From Prorocentrum cordatum (lineage: Eukaryota; Sar; Dinophyceae; Prorocentrales; Prorocentraceae), in contig CAUYUJ010015285.1 of NCBI GenBank assembly GCA_963575745.1, forward strand, positions 124,001 to 188,000: 64,000 nt of DNA, written 5' to 3'. Below are positions 28,215 to 38,122 of this stretch, one piece after another. Both the position numbers and the translations under genes were made by a program. Under the pieces are notes generated by a model. That model was given only the letters and a program-made list of their open reading frames with translations. It did not search any database and was not told the origin of the DNA. The stretch's first letter is position 1. Each line of letters opens with the position of its first letter.

Positions 28215-28662
28215 CAGTGCGACCCTACCTAGAAGTTGGAGCCCCTAGGAAAGCAGCATTAGTTGCTATGCTATGCGATGCTATGCCCTACCATGCTATG
28301 CTGCGCTATGCTATGCTATGCTATGCTATGCTATGCTGCGCTATGCTATGCTATACTATGAGCTACTATGCTATGCTAAGTCCTGCTGCGCTGTGCTACG
28401 CTATGCTATGCCATGATATGCTGTGCTATGCTAAGCTGCGCTAGGCTATGATATGATGTGCTGTGCTATGCTTTGCTGCGCTATGCTATGTTCTGCTATG
28501 CTATGCTTTGCTTGGCTATGTTATGCTATGCTACGCTAAGGGGGCGCAACTGGGGGAACCGCGGGGCGGATGCTGGGGGAACCGCCTGGGGCGCTAACCA
28601 CTGCCCGGCCCCTTTAAGCCCAGGGAGTAAGAACCCTTCTAGGCAGAGCCCAGGTAGGGAAC
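28215..28662 (+). mobile_element. Inverted-repeat element with GCTAT core (block B)
   Basis: I found no difference from 837-1284, including the length of the GCTAT array (28264-28540). A tandem repeat this long would normally drift quickly, so the match argues for a very recent duplication or an assembly copy. Confidence 0.65.
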
Positions 28663-28693
28663 GAAAGCTAGGCCCCCGGGGAGGCCACCAAAC

Positions 28694-29651
28694 ATGACGC
28701 ACCGCTGCATATTGTCTCATGGAACGCTCGCGGTCTCCTATGTCGCATTCATTTTCGGTGCCGCCAGAAGTTCCGCAAGCTTGAACGCACTCAGATCTCG
28801 GTCAGTTGTTCATATTCAGGAGCTTCATGGATCGCAAGCTGATTTAGACATGATGTTGGCGCGCTCTCCTCACTCGGCCTTTTATATGGATTATTATGGA
28901 TGCCCCGCTGCGAAGGGGCATGGACATGCGCGGAGCTGGAGGAGTTGCTGCCGCGGTTCCTGGGCTCTCCCGCGCCGACCGAGAGACGCTTCGCCAAGAT
29001 CAAGCAGCTGGATGGTTGCCCTCGATCACGAGACCCGCGATTACAACGCGCTCGATCTTGGGCGGACACATTTAGCTCTTCGCGGCTTCCAACATCACCA
29101 CCGAGCGCGAGCTCCGCATCCCGACCGCGCGCAACTACGACATGACGGCTGACCAGAGAAACACCCCGCAAGCGGAGTGGGCCACGCATTCCACATGGGC
29201 ACGATCGGACCCGTTTCGCTTCACCTCAATGGCGATGGAATCGTTCAACTTTTCGGATGCGCCCTCACAATCGCATCTGATGCCACAAGCGCGGCAACGA
29301 CGTCAGACGCAGGAGGACCGCTTTCAGCAAACCTGGCAATTTTGGCGGCTGCTGGCCCGAACGAACATGGTGGACGTCAGTTCTGAGGTCCCGACCTTCT
29401 CCGAGCAGCATCAGACGGGCGCCGCGATCGACCGCGCCGTCGCTGCCACCCATCCCGCCTACGTCCCCCGCCCCCATTTCCGGCTCAACGTCGCCCAGGA
29501 CTCGGCGATGTCTTCGGACGAGAGGCTCAGTGACTGCGCCGTGATCAAGCTCGCGATCGAGAACCGCAAGCCGCCAGTGAAGACCGGTGCCCGATCCCTG
29601 ACTTCACCTTCTGCCGCAAGCAGCACAATACTCTCCTCGCCAAGATGCTAA
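28694..29651 (+). pseudogene. LINE endonuclease domain, decayed (block B)
   Basis: Same pieces as block A: VVHIQELHGSQADLDMMLAR near the start, then AIDRAVAATHPAYV and DERLSDCAVIKLAIE in another frame. The same frameshifts are present, so decay predates the duplication. Confidence 0.6.
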
Positions 29652-31788
29652 ACGAGGCTCAACTGGACGCGATGACCGACCTTCGGCGCTTCGATGCTAC
29701 GACGCAGATCATGCTCCTGGCGGCTGAGCTGGCGCGCAACGAGCTGCAGCAGCTCCCGCCGGACACGGGCGACGTCGACGTGCTGGAGGGCAGGGGGCTC
29801 GCGCCCCGTGGAGCTGCCCGCGCCGTCTGGCGCTCTGACCTTGCCGCTGCTCGCCAACTGGCTGCTGCCGCAGAGCTCGGGCGAGAATGTTTGGGCGTTC
29901 AGGGCCTCCCCTGCAGCTGCACGACGCGGCTGGGTTTCAAAGCGCTGTTGTTTGCAATAGCCAAGCATGGCATGAGCGGCCCTAGCGCCTCGCGGCTGTT
30001 CGCGCGGCCAGAGCGCAGGACCAGCCTACCGCCGAGGAGCAGCGACGCATCCAACGCACCCTCCAGCGCCGAGCGGCGCTCTGGGCACCATTTTCTAACC
30101 GTCTCGTCTCGCGCGGCATCGCGACCAGTCAGATTGCCCCAAACCCGAGGATCAGCGATGGAGGCTCAGTGCCCCCACCGGTGGCCAGAGAGCCTGAAGA
30201 CGCTGCCCGTGCGCTCCGACTCCATTGGAACCGATTTTCTCGGGCAAACGCGTTTCGCGGGCTGAAATCGACGCTTTCCTTGGCGAAGTTTCGCCTGCGT
30301 TCCCAGCTGCTGACCTGCCGATCCCTTCCAAGGATGCCCTCATCCAAGCCCTTAAGCGTGGGTGGAATTCGGCGCCTGGCCCAGACTGCCTCTCGTGCCC
30401 GGCCTGGCTGGCCGTCCCAGCCACCGTTGAATGCCTCACCCCATCGTTCTTCGCCTCCTCAGCTCCCTGTCGCTATCTTTCAAAAACTGCGATGCCAAAG
30501 CGACGGCGTCAGCAATCAATCACCCGCTAACAGAGTTAGCGCAAGAGCGAGCGCACGCAACCCAACATGGGTTCATCAGAGGCCGCAGTTTCTGCCAGAA
30601 CACAGCGAGAGCGGCTGGTTTTCACGAAGACGCTGACTGTCGGATGCCCCTGCTCGTGGCATTTGATATCAAGGCGGCGTTCCCCAGCATGAACCGCACG
30701 TGGCTTGTTGCGGCCCTTGACCGCATGGGCCTTCCTCCTGGGTGCTTGGCCGCGGTTCGAGGCACGCGCGCCCCGCCCTTGCCTCTACCCAGATCCGCGA
30801 CGCAGTCGCGCCGCTGCTGCTTATCGAGTCAGGCGTGATGCAGGTGGTGCCCACTCAGGGGCTCCCTCCTGGCATGCGGCATGGACCTCGTGATCCGATC
30901 GCGGGAGCTGGCGCCCCCCTAGACCCTCGCGACGGCTCGCTCGGCGGCTGCGCGGATGACCTCGGAGCAGTCCTTTCGAATGGATTGTACAGTCGGGGCC
31001 CTGAAGAAGGAACCCTTTTCGTTGGTGAGGGGCTCCACGTTCCTTAAGTGTTTCACAGGTTGCCTCAGGTTTTCCTTATGTTACCGATAGGAAATCGAAG
31101 TTTAACTCATGGAAGAAAGGGGCCTCGTTCCTTATTTAGGGTTCCTTAGGTCAACGCCCCTTCTGTATCTCGCTCGCCTCTGCCCCGCCATCGCCTCCGC
31201 GTCGAGCCTCGCCTCTCTCCGCCTTCGCCCCCTCGCGTGTGTGCCAGTGCCACTGTGGGCTGAGCGCGCCACAGGCGTCATGGAGGACGCCCGAGCGCGG
31301 TCCTCCGCGCCATCGCCCCGAAGCGGCGCTCCTTCTCGATAGCAGATTCCGCCAAATGCCTGGGGGCGCCCATGGGGCCAGATAGCACCCAAACCCAGCA
31401 ATGGGCAGCCTGCGCGCAGAAGTGGTTGAAGAGAATCCTCCAGATCTCGGCCTCCGACTCGCCTCCCGACGCCGCCCTCCGCCTCCGCCGCGTCGCGATT
31501 CCCCCCGCCGCGGGCTACGTGGCCCAATTCTTTCCGCCGCCCAAGCTGCTCCTAGCGAAGGGGCCGCGCTGCTTGCGCAAGCTGTTGAAATTGCCGCCCA
31601 GCTCTGAAACTGGCCCAGATCCACCGCCGCTCCGATCATGGGCTCCTGGAGCTGCCCCGCACGAAGTCCATCGCCGCACGCGCTGCAGCAGCGAGCTGGC
31701 GCACGCGCGATCCCACATCGTGAGGCCTGGTGCTCTGAGCTCTCTGAGGCATCGCTCTCGGGCAACACGCTCGTGCGACATACGGTAG
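29645..31788 (+). pseudogene. LINE reverse transcriptase, interrupted (block B)
   Basis: Motif series as in block A: SAPGPD, NCDAKATASAINHPLT, GFIRGRSF, FDIKAAFPSMN, CADDLGAVL, then the thumb-like region after the MITE. All breaks are shared with block A. Confidence 0.75.
30990..31165 (+). mobile_element. 176-bp TA-flanked MITE (block B)
   Basis: I found no difference from 3612-3787, with TA at 30988-30989 and 31166-31167. Confidence 0.85.
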
Positions 31789-31807
31789 AGGGAAACAATT
31801 AGTGAAC

Positions 31808-31908
31808 ACCCCCCCTGCCCCCCAAACTCAAAGTTGGCACGCGGGGGGGAGACTGCGGTCGAGGTGCAACTTATCAGACCCACCGCCAACTTTGAACATT
31901 GGGGGGAG
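31808..31908 (+). repeat. Inverted repeat with CAAAGTTGG arms (block B)
   Basis: Copy of 4430-4530. Confidence 0.6.
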
Positions 31909-32181
31909 GGGGAGGCGCTCACAGATGAATGTGGCATGAGTGTTCGCTATTTTTTTCCGAGGCCCGTATCCAAGAGCTGCGGGGCCCGCCGCTCTGGCGC
32001 GACCGGCGCGCCATAGCACAGCTCCTGCGCGATCGCGCGCTTTCGATCGCGCCCCCGAAGGCTCCCTCGCCCCCCCCCCCCAGCGCGTCGCGCCTGCTGG
32101 GCACCCCGTGCCGCCGCGCAGGCAGAGATGCTTCAGACGCGGCCGAAGTTCCCCGGGGGTGCACGCTCGCTCACTCATCGA

Positions 32182-32358
32182 CTAGACGTAAGAGTGACCT
32201 TTCGCCGGAGTGACCTTTGGTGCGGGCACAGATGGGTCCCTAGGTGGCTGAAAACCAAGCAGGAGCAGCGGCTTGCGCGTCCAGGTTTGGTCCCCCCGCG
32301 GCCCCCAAAAAGCCGCGCACCAAAGGTCACTCTTACCCAGGGTCACTCTTGCGTGTAG
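32182..32358 (+). mobile_element. Long-TIR foldback element (block B)
   Basis: Copy of 4804-4980, with TAG at both outer ends. Confidence 0.75.
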
Positions 32359-32855
32359 CCGAACTCACCCGTGAACTATGCCCTGACCGTTCGCGCCTGA
32401 CGCTGCAAAAGCGCGCGCGAGCTCGGCATCCCGAGGTTCAGGTTCCTCTCTTGGCCCCGCGCTGGCCCGCCCTAACAGCCATCCTGGCGGTTTCTCGCCC
32501 CGCCATTTTCTGGTCTCTGCTCAAAACCCTGGCGGGTGGGTGGATCACCTCCCACAGAATGCGCATTCTGGGCCAACGCGGATGCGTCCGAGGGTGCGAG
32601 AGTAAGCTTGGTTCCATTCTCACTACCTCTATACCCCGTTCCTTCCTTCCCAACTCTGTCATCGCACGGTTCGGACTTGGAGAGGAGTCCGAATATGTGG
32701 GGGAGACCTCACGGGAGCGCGCTGTCTTTCTCATTGCACTGGCGTTCAAACTTCACCGTATGCTGAGGGTGCGGTCATCTGGATCGGCGCCTCCTTCACG
32801 TGTTAAAGCGCACCTCGAGGTGCTGGCTGCAGAGGCCCGCTCGCTCGCCGCCTGA
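32359..32855 (+). pseudogene. LINE C-terminal region (block B)
   Basis: Same as block A 4981-5477: LLKTLAGGWITSHRM to a stop at 32855. It is the end of the second LINE, whose head is the SL relic at 26400. Confidence 0.55.
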
Positions 32856-32861
32856 GACAAA

Positions 32862-32986
32862 GACACGTGGCTCGCCAAGATACGTGCGATCATCATCATC
32901 ATCATCATAATCATCATCATCATCATCATCATCATCATGCTCATATTCATATTCACCTCCATCATCATCACCATCACCATAATCAT

Positions 32987-33030
<44 letters not shown>

Positions 33031-33178
33031 TGTCGTCGTCATCATCACCATCGTCACCATCGTCATCATCAGCATCATAATCATCATCCTCATCATCATC
33101 AGCTTCGCCATCATCACCGTCATCGTCGTCATCATCGCCGCCATCATCGCCGTCATCATCACCATCATCGTCATCAGC
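32862..33178 (+). repeat. LINE 3' tail and ATC microsatellite (block B)
   Basis: Tail CGTGGCTCGCCAAGATACGT followed by the trinucleotide tract, same length as in block A. Confidence 0.85.
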
Positions 33179-33225
33179 TTCGGCACATCCATCACACGTT
33201 TCGTGGCCCCATACGGAGCTCCACC
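33179..33225 (+). repeat. Left piece of the ~89-bp minisatellite (block B)
   Basis: It ends in the left target-site copy TCCACC (33220-33225). Joined conceptually to 44575 it restores the run AGCTCCACC-GAAGGCCCC, like the AGCTCCGCCGAAGGCCCC of a neighbouring unit. Confidence 0.85.
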
Positions 33226-34058
33226 TTGTAAGTCCATCAGGCACGTATCGCTCATTGTGTTGACAGGTCATTGGAGTCATAACTGTGTATGCATATTTTG
33301 CCTTGAGAACCTGACTGGAGTCAAAGACGGTGGCACGCATTGATCAGAATCTCGAGCAATAGTGCACACGTCACAGGTGACCTCGCTGTCGGCATCCATC
33401 CTGCTGCTCTTGACTGTCGGGCGGGCAACCGTTCGACAGCCGAGGAGACGCGCGGGAGCAAGGGCTTCCGTATACTATATACTTTTATGAATTAGTACAA
33501 TAGTCATGTCATGCATGAACGTCCAGAGCGCAGGACCCGCCGGCCCTCTGATTCCGAGTGTTGTTTCTGGCCACGAGAGGAGGCCAGAATGCCCGCCGCT
33601 GCGAGAAGAGTCCTGCCGGTGCGCCAGCCGTCTTCACCCGCCGCTGCGACAAGAGAGCTGCCGGTGCGCCAGTCGTTCAATCCTTGCCAGAGCGCAGGGG
33701 CAATCTCACTGCCATTGACATGTGCATGTGTATTATGAATTGTATTGTATTTTCGGCCAGCCTCTGGGGGCCGGCCCCATAACTTTAGTTTATTGTATTT
33801 ACAGCCGATGCTCAATAGTGCATTTCGCTCAAAGTCGGTGGTCGGGCGGGGAATCCGCTCGATAGTCGACAACGCTCGTGTCAGAATCAGTGCGGATGTT
33901 CTGGTTGAAGGAACACCCGTTCGAAAGCGGATGGGCCGGCACGCCCGGAATTCTGACTTCTCGTTCCTGGTGACAAATCACCAGGGGCAGAATTTAGGAC
34001 GCTTATTCGGGCACGAGATTGTCACGATACCTTGCGCGAGCCGCGGGACGGATGAGGG

Positions 34059-34080
34059 TCCGTACCCGTTTTGGCTCAAG
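34059..34080 (+). promoter_or_regulatory. Spliced-leader-like sequence in the 5' LTR (copy B)
   Basis: Same 22 bases as at 6681-6702, 20 matching the dinoflagellate leader. It is unchanged in all three LTRs. Confidence 0.75.
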
Positions 34081-34109
34081 ACGCGCCTCAGTGCACTCTG
34101 AGGCCACAC

Positions 34110-34161
34110 CTGAAAAAACGAACTCTGCAGGTCATCATTGTCATCGTTGGGAGTCCGCCGC
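34110..34161 (+). repeat. LTR segment that is an inverted copy of pol (copy B)
   Basis: Reverse complement of 40752-40803 with four mismatches. It includes ACGAACTCTGC and CGTTGGGAGTCCGC. Confidence 0.9.
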
Positions 34162-34183
34162 GCGACTCTGGCTGTGATCGGAG

Positions 34184-34720
34184 ATGGCGTCCTCCAGTGC
34201 GGGACCGGGTGATTCGATCGTCCCTCTCCGCCAGACCTCCCCGAATCCAGCCACGCGGGTTATGAGCCCAAGGATGCACCCCAACGAAGGCATCCTCAGC
34301 GGCTTGCAGGCAAGCTGCCAGATCTGCAACCAGATGACCTTCGAGCCCGCCGTGTGTGCCAGGTGCGGTACGTATGGGCACCCAGTGTGCTTGGGACTCG
34401 AGCGCTTCTTCGACTTTCCCTTCTGCTCCCGGTGCATCCCAGCGGTCACCGCCGAGTACGCTTCCTTTCAGGATTCACAACGCCGGGAGAGCTGGAGACG
34501 CAGCATCAGTGATCAGATCTCTACGTGGAAGTCCAGGGCCGTGGAGGCCGTTGGGATGAGCTCCGCGTTCGGCGTGGTCGTCGGCGGAACCGTGGCGACG
34601 GCGGCAGGGGCTGCAGCAGGTCTCGCCCAAGGAGCGGTTCGAGGTGCAGTCGAAGTGGTTTCAACGCCGCGCGCTGCGCTGCCGCCGCCAACACCAACAG
34701 TGGCAGCCGCAGCTACATAA
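34184..34720 (+). CDS. 5' ORF with PHD-like zinc finger (copia copy B)
   Basis: The encoded 178 residues show no change from copy A. The start ATG lies 74 bases inside the LTR, so the coding start belongs to R-U5; ATG codons at 34262 (in the primer binding site) and 34274 are alternatives. The C4HC3 pattern (Cys45, 48, 58, 61, His66, Cys69, 81, 84) is complete, arguing for use. It ends at TAA 34718-34720 in the frame of gag. A zinc finger of this kind ahead of gag is not a standard part of copia elements; it could bind chromatin or RNA, or act in ubiquitin transfer. Confidence 0.65.
   Translation: MASSSAGPGDSIVPLRQTSPNPATRVMSPRMHPNEGILSGLQASCQICNQMTFEPAVCARCGTYGHPVCLGLERFFDFPFCSRCIPAVTAEYASFQDSQRRESWRRSISDQISTWKSRAVEAVGMSSAFGVVVGGTVATAAGAAAGLAQGAVRGAVEVVSTPRAALPPPTPTVAAAAT
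34258..34270 (+). other. Half-tRNA primer binding site (copy B)
   Basis: GGTTATGAGCCCA abuts the 5' LTR and is complementary to an initiator-Met anticodon arm, as in Drosophila copia. Confidence 0.8.
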
Positions 34721-34774
34721 GCTCAGCCGCCGCAGCCGCTGCACGGTCGGGTAGGGCAACCTTCCGATAGTGCA

Positions 34775-37700
34775 GTGCGCCTGGCTGACTCAGCACCCCA
34801 GCCAGCCCTGGCAGACGCGCCGCCGCCACCAGAGCCACCAGCAGCACTTCCGAGGATGAGGCGAGCGAGGTCTCAGGATGCTCTCGGAGCCCACTGCGTG
34901 GCTTGCTGGACAGCCAACCGCGGTCACCGGGCGCATCTCTACCACGGGGACTGCGTCGGGATGTCAATGTGGGTGTCAAGGAGTACACCTGTCCTTGCGG
35001 ACACCTTGGCCGTTGCGTCTCGCCATGCGCCTGCTGGCGTCATTCCCGCGGCGCCGGAGGAGGCTGCGGGGGCGCCTGCCCTGGCCGATGCTTCAGCGCC
35101 GGCCGCGCTAGGCTCCCAGGGCACCCTCTTCGACTCGGTCGCGTCTGCGGGGGACGCCGCCCGGAGCCCGGCCACCCCGGCGGCTCCAGCAGAGGTCAGC
35201 GCCCGATCCACCGAGGACCGCCTGGCGCAACTCGAGAACCACGTCAAGACCCTGCAGCAGGACCTCCAGACCGAGCGCGACGAGGTCAAGAGCCTCCTCC
35301 AGGCCGCTCGCGCCTCCCAGGAGGACTTCCACAGAGCAGCAGCCCGCATCGACACCTTAGAGTTCGAGTGGACCGTCTGGAAGGATGGTGGGGACGCGCC
35401 ACACGAGCGCGAGCCGTCTCCGAGCCCGCACGGCGCAGCCATTGCTGGATTGATCACCCAGCAGCGTGGAGGCGCCCAGGGGGAGATCCCACAGCAGCAG
35501 CCGCTGGTCCAGATGGGTGGTCCGCAGGAGTTCCAGATGACGCCTCATCTCACTCCTCGTTCTGGCGACGGTGCTCTCCAGGATGAACAGCAGCAGTGGT
35601 GGCAAGAGGTGCCGCCCATGGTCGACCCCCAGGCGCTTGGCGCACCAGTTGTCCGCGCGCCAGGAGGGAACTTACAACAGCTCACCACAGGGGGCGGTGC
35701 CTCGGCTTGCGCAGGCCTCTACACTCCTCCTGGCACAGAGCTGGCGATGAACACAGTCATCGAGAACCTCGCGGGAGGGCGACCTGTGGGTCCCATTCCG
35801 GCTACGCACCGTCCGATCGGTGGGAGCGGGCCAGGAGGCGATGCTTGCCTCGTCCCATTCCCCGCCCCTGGATCGATGCTGCCTGGTGTCACGACTGTCC
35901 AGATGACGGAGCTGCCAGCCTTCGGATGCTCAGCTGCCCCAGCAGCTGCTACACTCGCCGACGGGCCCCAGGGCGACCCGATCACAAGTCACAGCGACAT
36001 CTACACCTTCCTCGCGGGGACGCCACCACGGAGTCACGCGGGCCAGCTTCCACGTGGGCCGCCAGGCTTCGAGGGTATGAGCGCAGCGCCGGCAGCCGCG
36101 TCTCCACCCTCTCCGCTGAGTGGCGGGGCAGCTCCAGCGTCGGCAACGCTTGCGCAGCCGCGCCAGGAGATCGACATGCCCAGTTCTGCAGCATGGAATG
36201 GGTTGCAGACGATTCAGCCCAGACCGGCTGCGCCATCAGCATCGGTGGCGGGGCCCAATATGGCTGAATTGAACATGATCATGAAGGCCCTGCAAACGCT
36301 CGTCCCCGAGTTTCCCAAGCTCGACCCTGGTGACCCAGGCACGCGGGCGCGCAGGTTTCAACATTGGCTCTTGCAAGTTACTCAGGCCTTAGAGCCAGCC
36401 GGCTACCACGTTACTTCGTGGTGGAGCTGGGTTCGCACGTCGGCCGAAACCACCCACCAGATTTTGATGTCCACGCCGTTGGACCACAGAGAGCAAGTCT
36501 TCCCACGGGAGCCAATGCCGCCACAGTTTACACAGGTGGAGTCCTGGATGCGCCCTCGCATTCTGACGTGCCTCCCGAAGTCCCAGCGGGAGTGGGTCGA
36601 CCTCCGAGCGCAACAAGGCGTTATCGACCAGTCCCACACTCTGTTGTTCTACGCTTTCAAATTCTTTGCGCCGGGCTCCCCGGACGAGAAGGACAACCTC
36701 ATGCGGAGGATCTTGAACCCGTCCGTTTGCACGAACGCAGGGGCTGCTCAGATCGAGCTCATGCGTTGGCGGGCAGATGTCAGGAGGATGATCGCCTTGG
36801 GTTGTTTCCCGCCCGATCTGATGCTGAGCTACCGGGCCCTCGAGTCCATCTTCGGCAACGTTTTCGACAAGGCGGAGCCGCAGCTCAATCTGAGGTGGAA
36901 CCACCTGAAGAACCGGCTGGGCTTGCCACACCTTATCACTCCTCAAGCCTTGCAGGAGGTCTCCCAGTTCGCCGATGCCGAACTCTCCGCGCTCGCGCTC
37001 CTGGGCGGGAGCTCCTTGAACCCAGGGTTGCCGCTCACCGACAACCAGAAGGCCCGACTGCAGCAGATCAAGGACGCCGAGAAGAAGAAGGCAGCTTCGG
37101 CGCAAGCGGCTGCAGCTACTTCTCCGCCCGCGGCGGCTGCCCAGAGCGCCGGGGCCGTGCGACTTTCCAGCTCGTTGTCGCCATGGGCCGCGCCCTGCAA
37201 CAACTGGAAGAAGGGTGAGTGCGCCCGCGGGGTGAGCTGCCACTTCCACCACGCCGGCATCCCTGTGGACCAGAAGCGCTGCTTCGTATGCGGCTCCACC
37301 GAGCACGTCAGCAGCGCCGGCGCTCGCCCAGGCGGAGGAGCCGACCCTGAGAAGGACAAACACTGGCAGGAGTACCGGGAGAGGCGCAAGAAGGCGGAGG
37401 AAGCCGGGAAGATCGGCAAGGGAGCCAAAGTAGGAAAAAACAAAGGAGGGAAAGGAGGCAAGGGCAAGGACAAGAGCAAGGACACCACTGCGAAGGCGTG
37501 CGTCGACCTCGCGATGGCAGCCGCTGGCGACTCGGGCGCCACTGTCAAGTTCCCCAGGGACGGCGTCGCCTTGGACAGCTGGGCCAACGTGTGGCTCAAG
37601 CACGTGAAGGACCAGCCGCAGTCTTACTTCCAGGACAAACTCCAGCTTGCATACGGTGATTGCCTCTGCCACAAGGGGACTGCCAAGAAGGGGGTCCCTA

Positions 37701-38122
37701 CCGTCCATGTGCCGTGGACAGCTTCCGGAGAGAACATCGATTTGTTCCCGGAGGGATTCTTGTGGGAACGAGGGTGCGTCATTCAACGTGGCGATACCCT
37801 CACAGTGCGGAGCCCGAAGGGGCGCGAAATTCAAGTGCGGACGTGGGGCAGCATGCCGTACATCACTAAGAACGAGCTCAACCAACTTCTTTCCGACCTG
37901 CCGGAGTACCCCGAGAACGGTCGTTCTGGCAGGCCGGCGCAGGAGCCCAAGGCTGCCCGGGTAGCTTACGCCGCGCAGAAGGTTGACCTCGAACACTTGA
38001 AGGGGGAAGTTCCCAAGGAGGACCTTTCCAGAATCCGGGCAAAATACCGGAACCTGCCAGATATTTGCACTGGCAAGACAACGTCGAAGTGGCCATCACC
38101 CCCGAGCGCTTCGACAGCATGA
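34775..38122 (+). CDS. Gag-protease polyprotein (copy B)
   Basis: Residues from the GTG at 34775: Cys/His cluster near 40-58, coiled coil about 150-200 (RLAQLENHVKTLQQDLQ), Pro/Gln-rich linker to about 490, capsid-like region 495-740 with FQHWLLQVTQAL and RILNPSVCTN, CCCH finger near 807-825, knuckle CFVCGSTEHVSSAGARP near 833 lacking the final Cys, a Lys/Gly-rich basic patch, and the protease motif ALDSWA near 931 where DSG would be expected. The frame stops at 38122 because of a 2-bp insertion relative to copy A. The frame is open upstream as far as the TAA at 34718. Confidence 0.85.
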   Translation: MRLADSAPQPALADAPPPPEPPAALPRMRRARSQDALGAHCVACWTANRGHRAHLYHGDCVGMSMWVSRSTPVLADTLAVASRHAPAGVIPAAPEEAAGAPALADASAPAALGSQGTLFDSVASAGDAARSPATPAAPAEVSARSTEDRLAQLENHVKTLQQDLQTERDEVKSLLQAARASQEDFHRAAARIDTLEFEWTVWKDGGDAPHEREPSPSPHGAAIAGLITQQRGGAQGEIPQQQPLVQMGGPQEFQMTPHLTPRSGDGALQDEQQQWWQEVPPMVDPQALGAPVVRAPGGNLQQLTTGGGASACAGLYTPPGTELAMNTVIENLAGGRPVGPIPATHRPIGGSGPGGDACLVPFPAPGSMLPGVTTVQMTELPAFGCSAAPAAATLADGPQGDPITSHSDIYTFLAGTPPRSHAGQLPRGPPGFEGMSAAPAAASPPSPLSGGAAPASATLAQPRQEIDMPSSAAWNGLQTIQPRPAAPSASVAGPNMAELNMIMKALQTLVPEFPKLDPGDPGTRARRFQHWLLQVTQALEPAGYHVTSWWSWVRTSAETTHQILMSTPLDHREQVFPREPMPPQFTQVESWMRPRILTCLPKSQREWVDLRAQQGVIDQSHTLLFYAFKFFAPGSPDEKDNLMRRILNPSVCTNAGAAQIELMRWRADVRRMIALGCFPPDLMLSYRALESIFGNVFDKAEPQLNLRWNHLKNRLGLPHLITPQALQEVSQFADAELSALALLGGSSLNPGLPLTDNQKARLQQIKDAEKKKAASAQAAAATSPPAAAAQSAGAVRLSSSLSPWAAPCNNWKKGECARGVSCHFHHAGIPVDQKRCFVCGSTEHVSSAGARPGGGADPEKDKHWQEYRERRKKAEEAGKIGKGAKVGKNKGGKGGKGKDKSKDTTAKACVDLAMAAAGDSGATVKFPRDGVALDSWANVWLKHVKDQPQSYFQDKLQLAYGDCLCHKGTAKKGVPTVHVPWTASGENIDLFPEGFLWERGCVIQRGDTLTVRSPKGREIQVRTWGSMPYITKNELNQLLSDLPEYPENGRSGRPAQEPKAARVAYAAQKVDLEHLKGEVPKEDLSRIRAKYRNLPDICTGKTTSKWPSPPSASTA

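Larger units (their letters stand above)
33226..34257 (+). repeat. 5' LTR of copia copy B (1032 bp)
   Basis: It starts TTGTAAGTCC and ends CCACGCG. It carries the SL-like sequence at 34059-34080, the hairpin at 33965-33984 and the inverted pol segment at 34110-34161. It differs from the 3' LTR at five sites. Confidence 0.95.
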
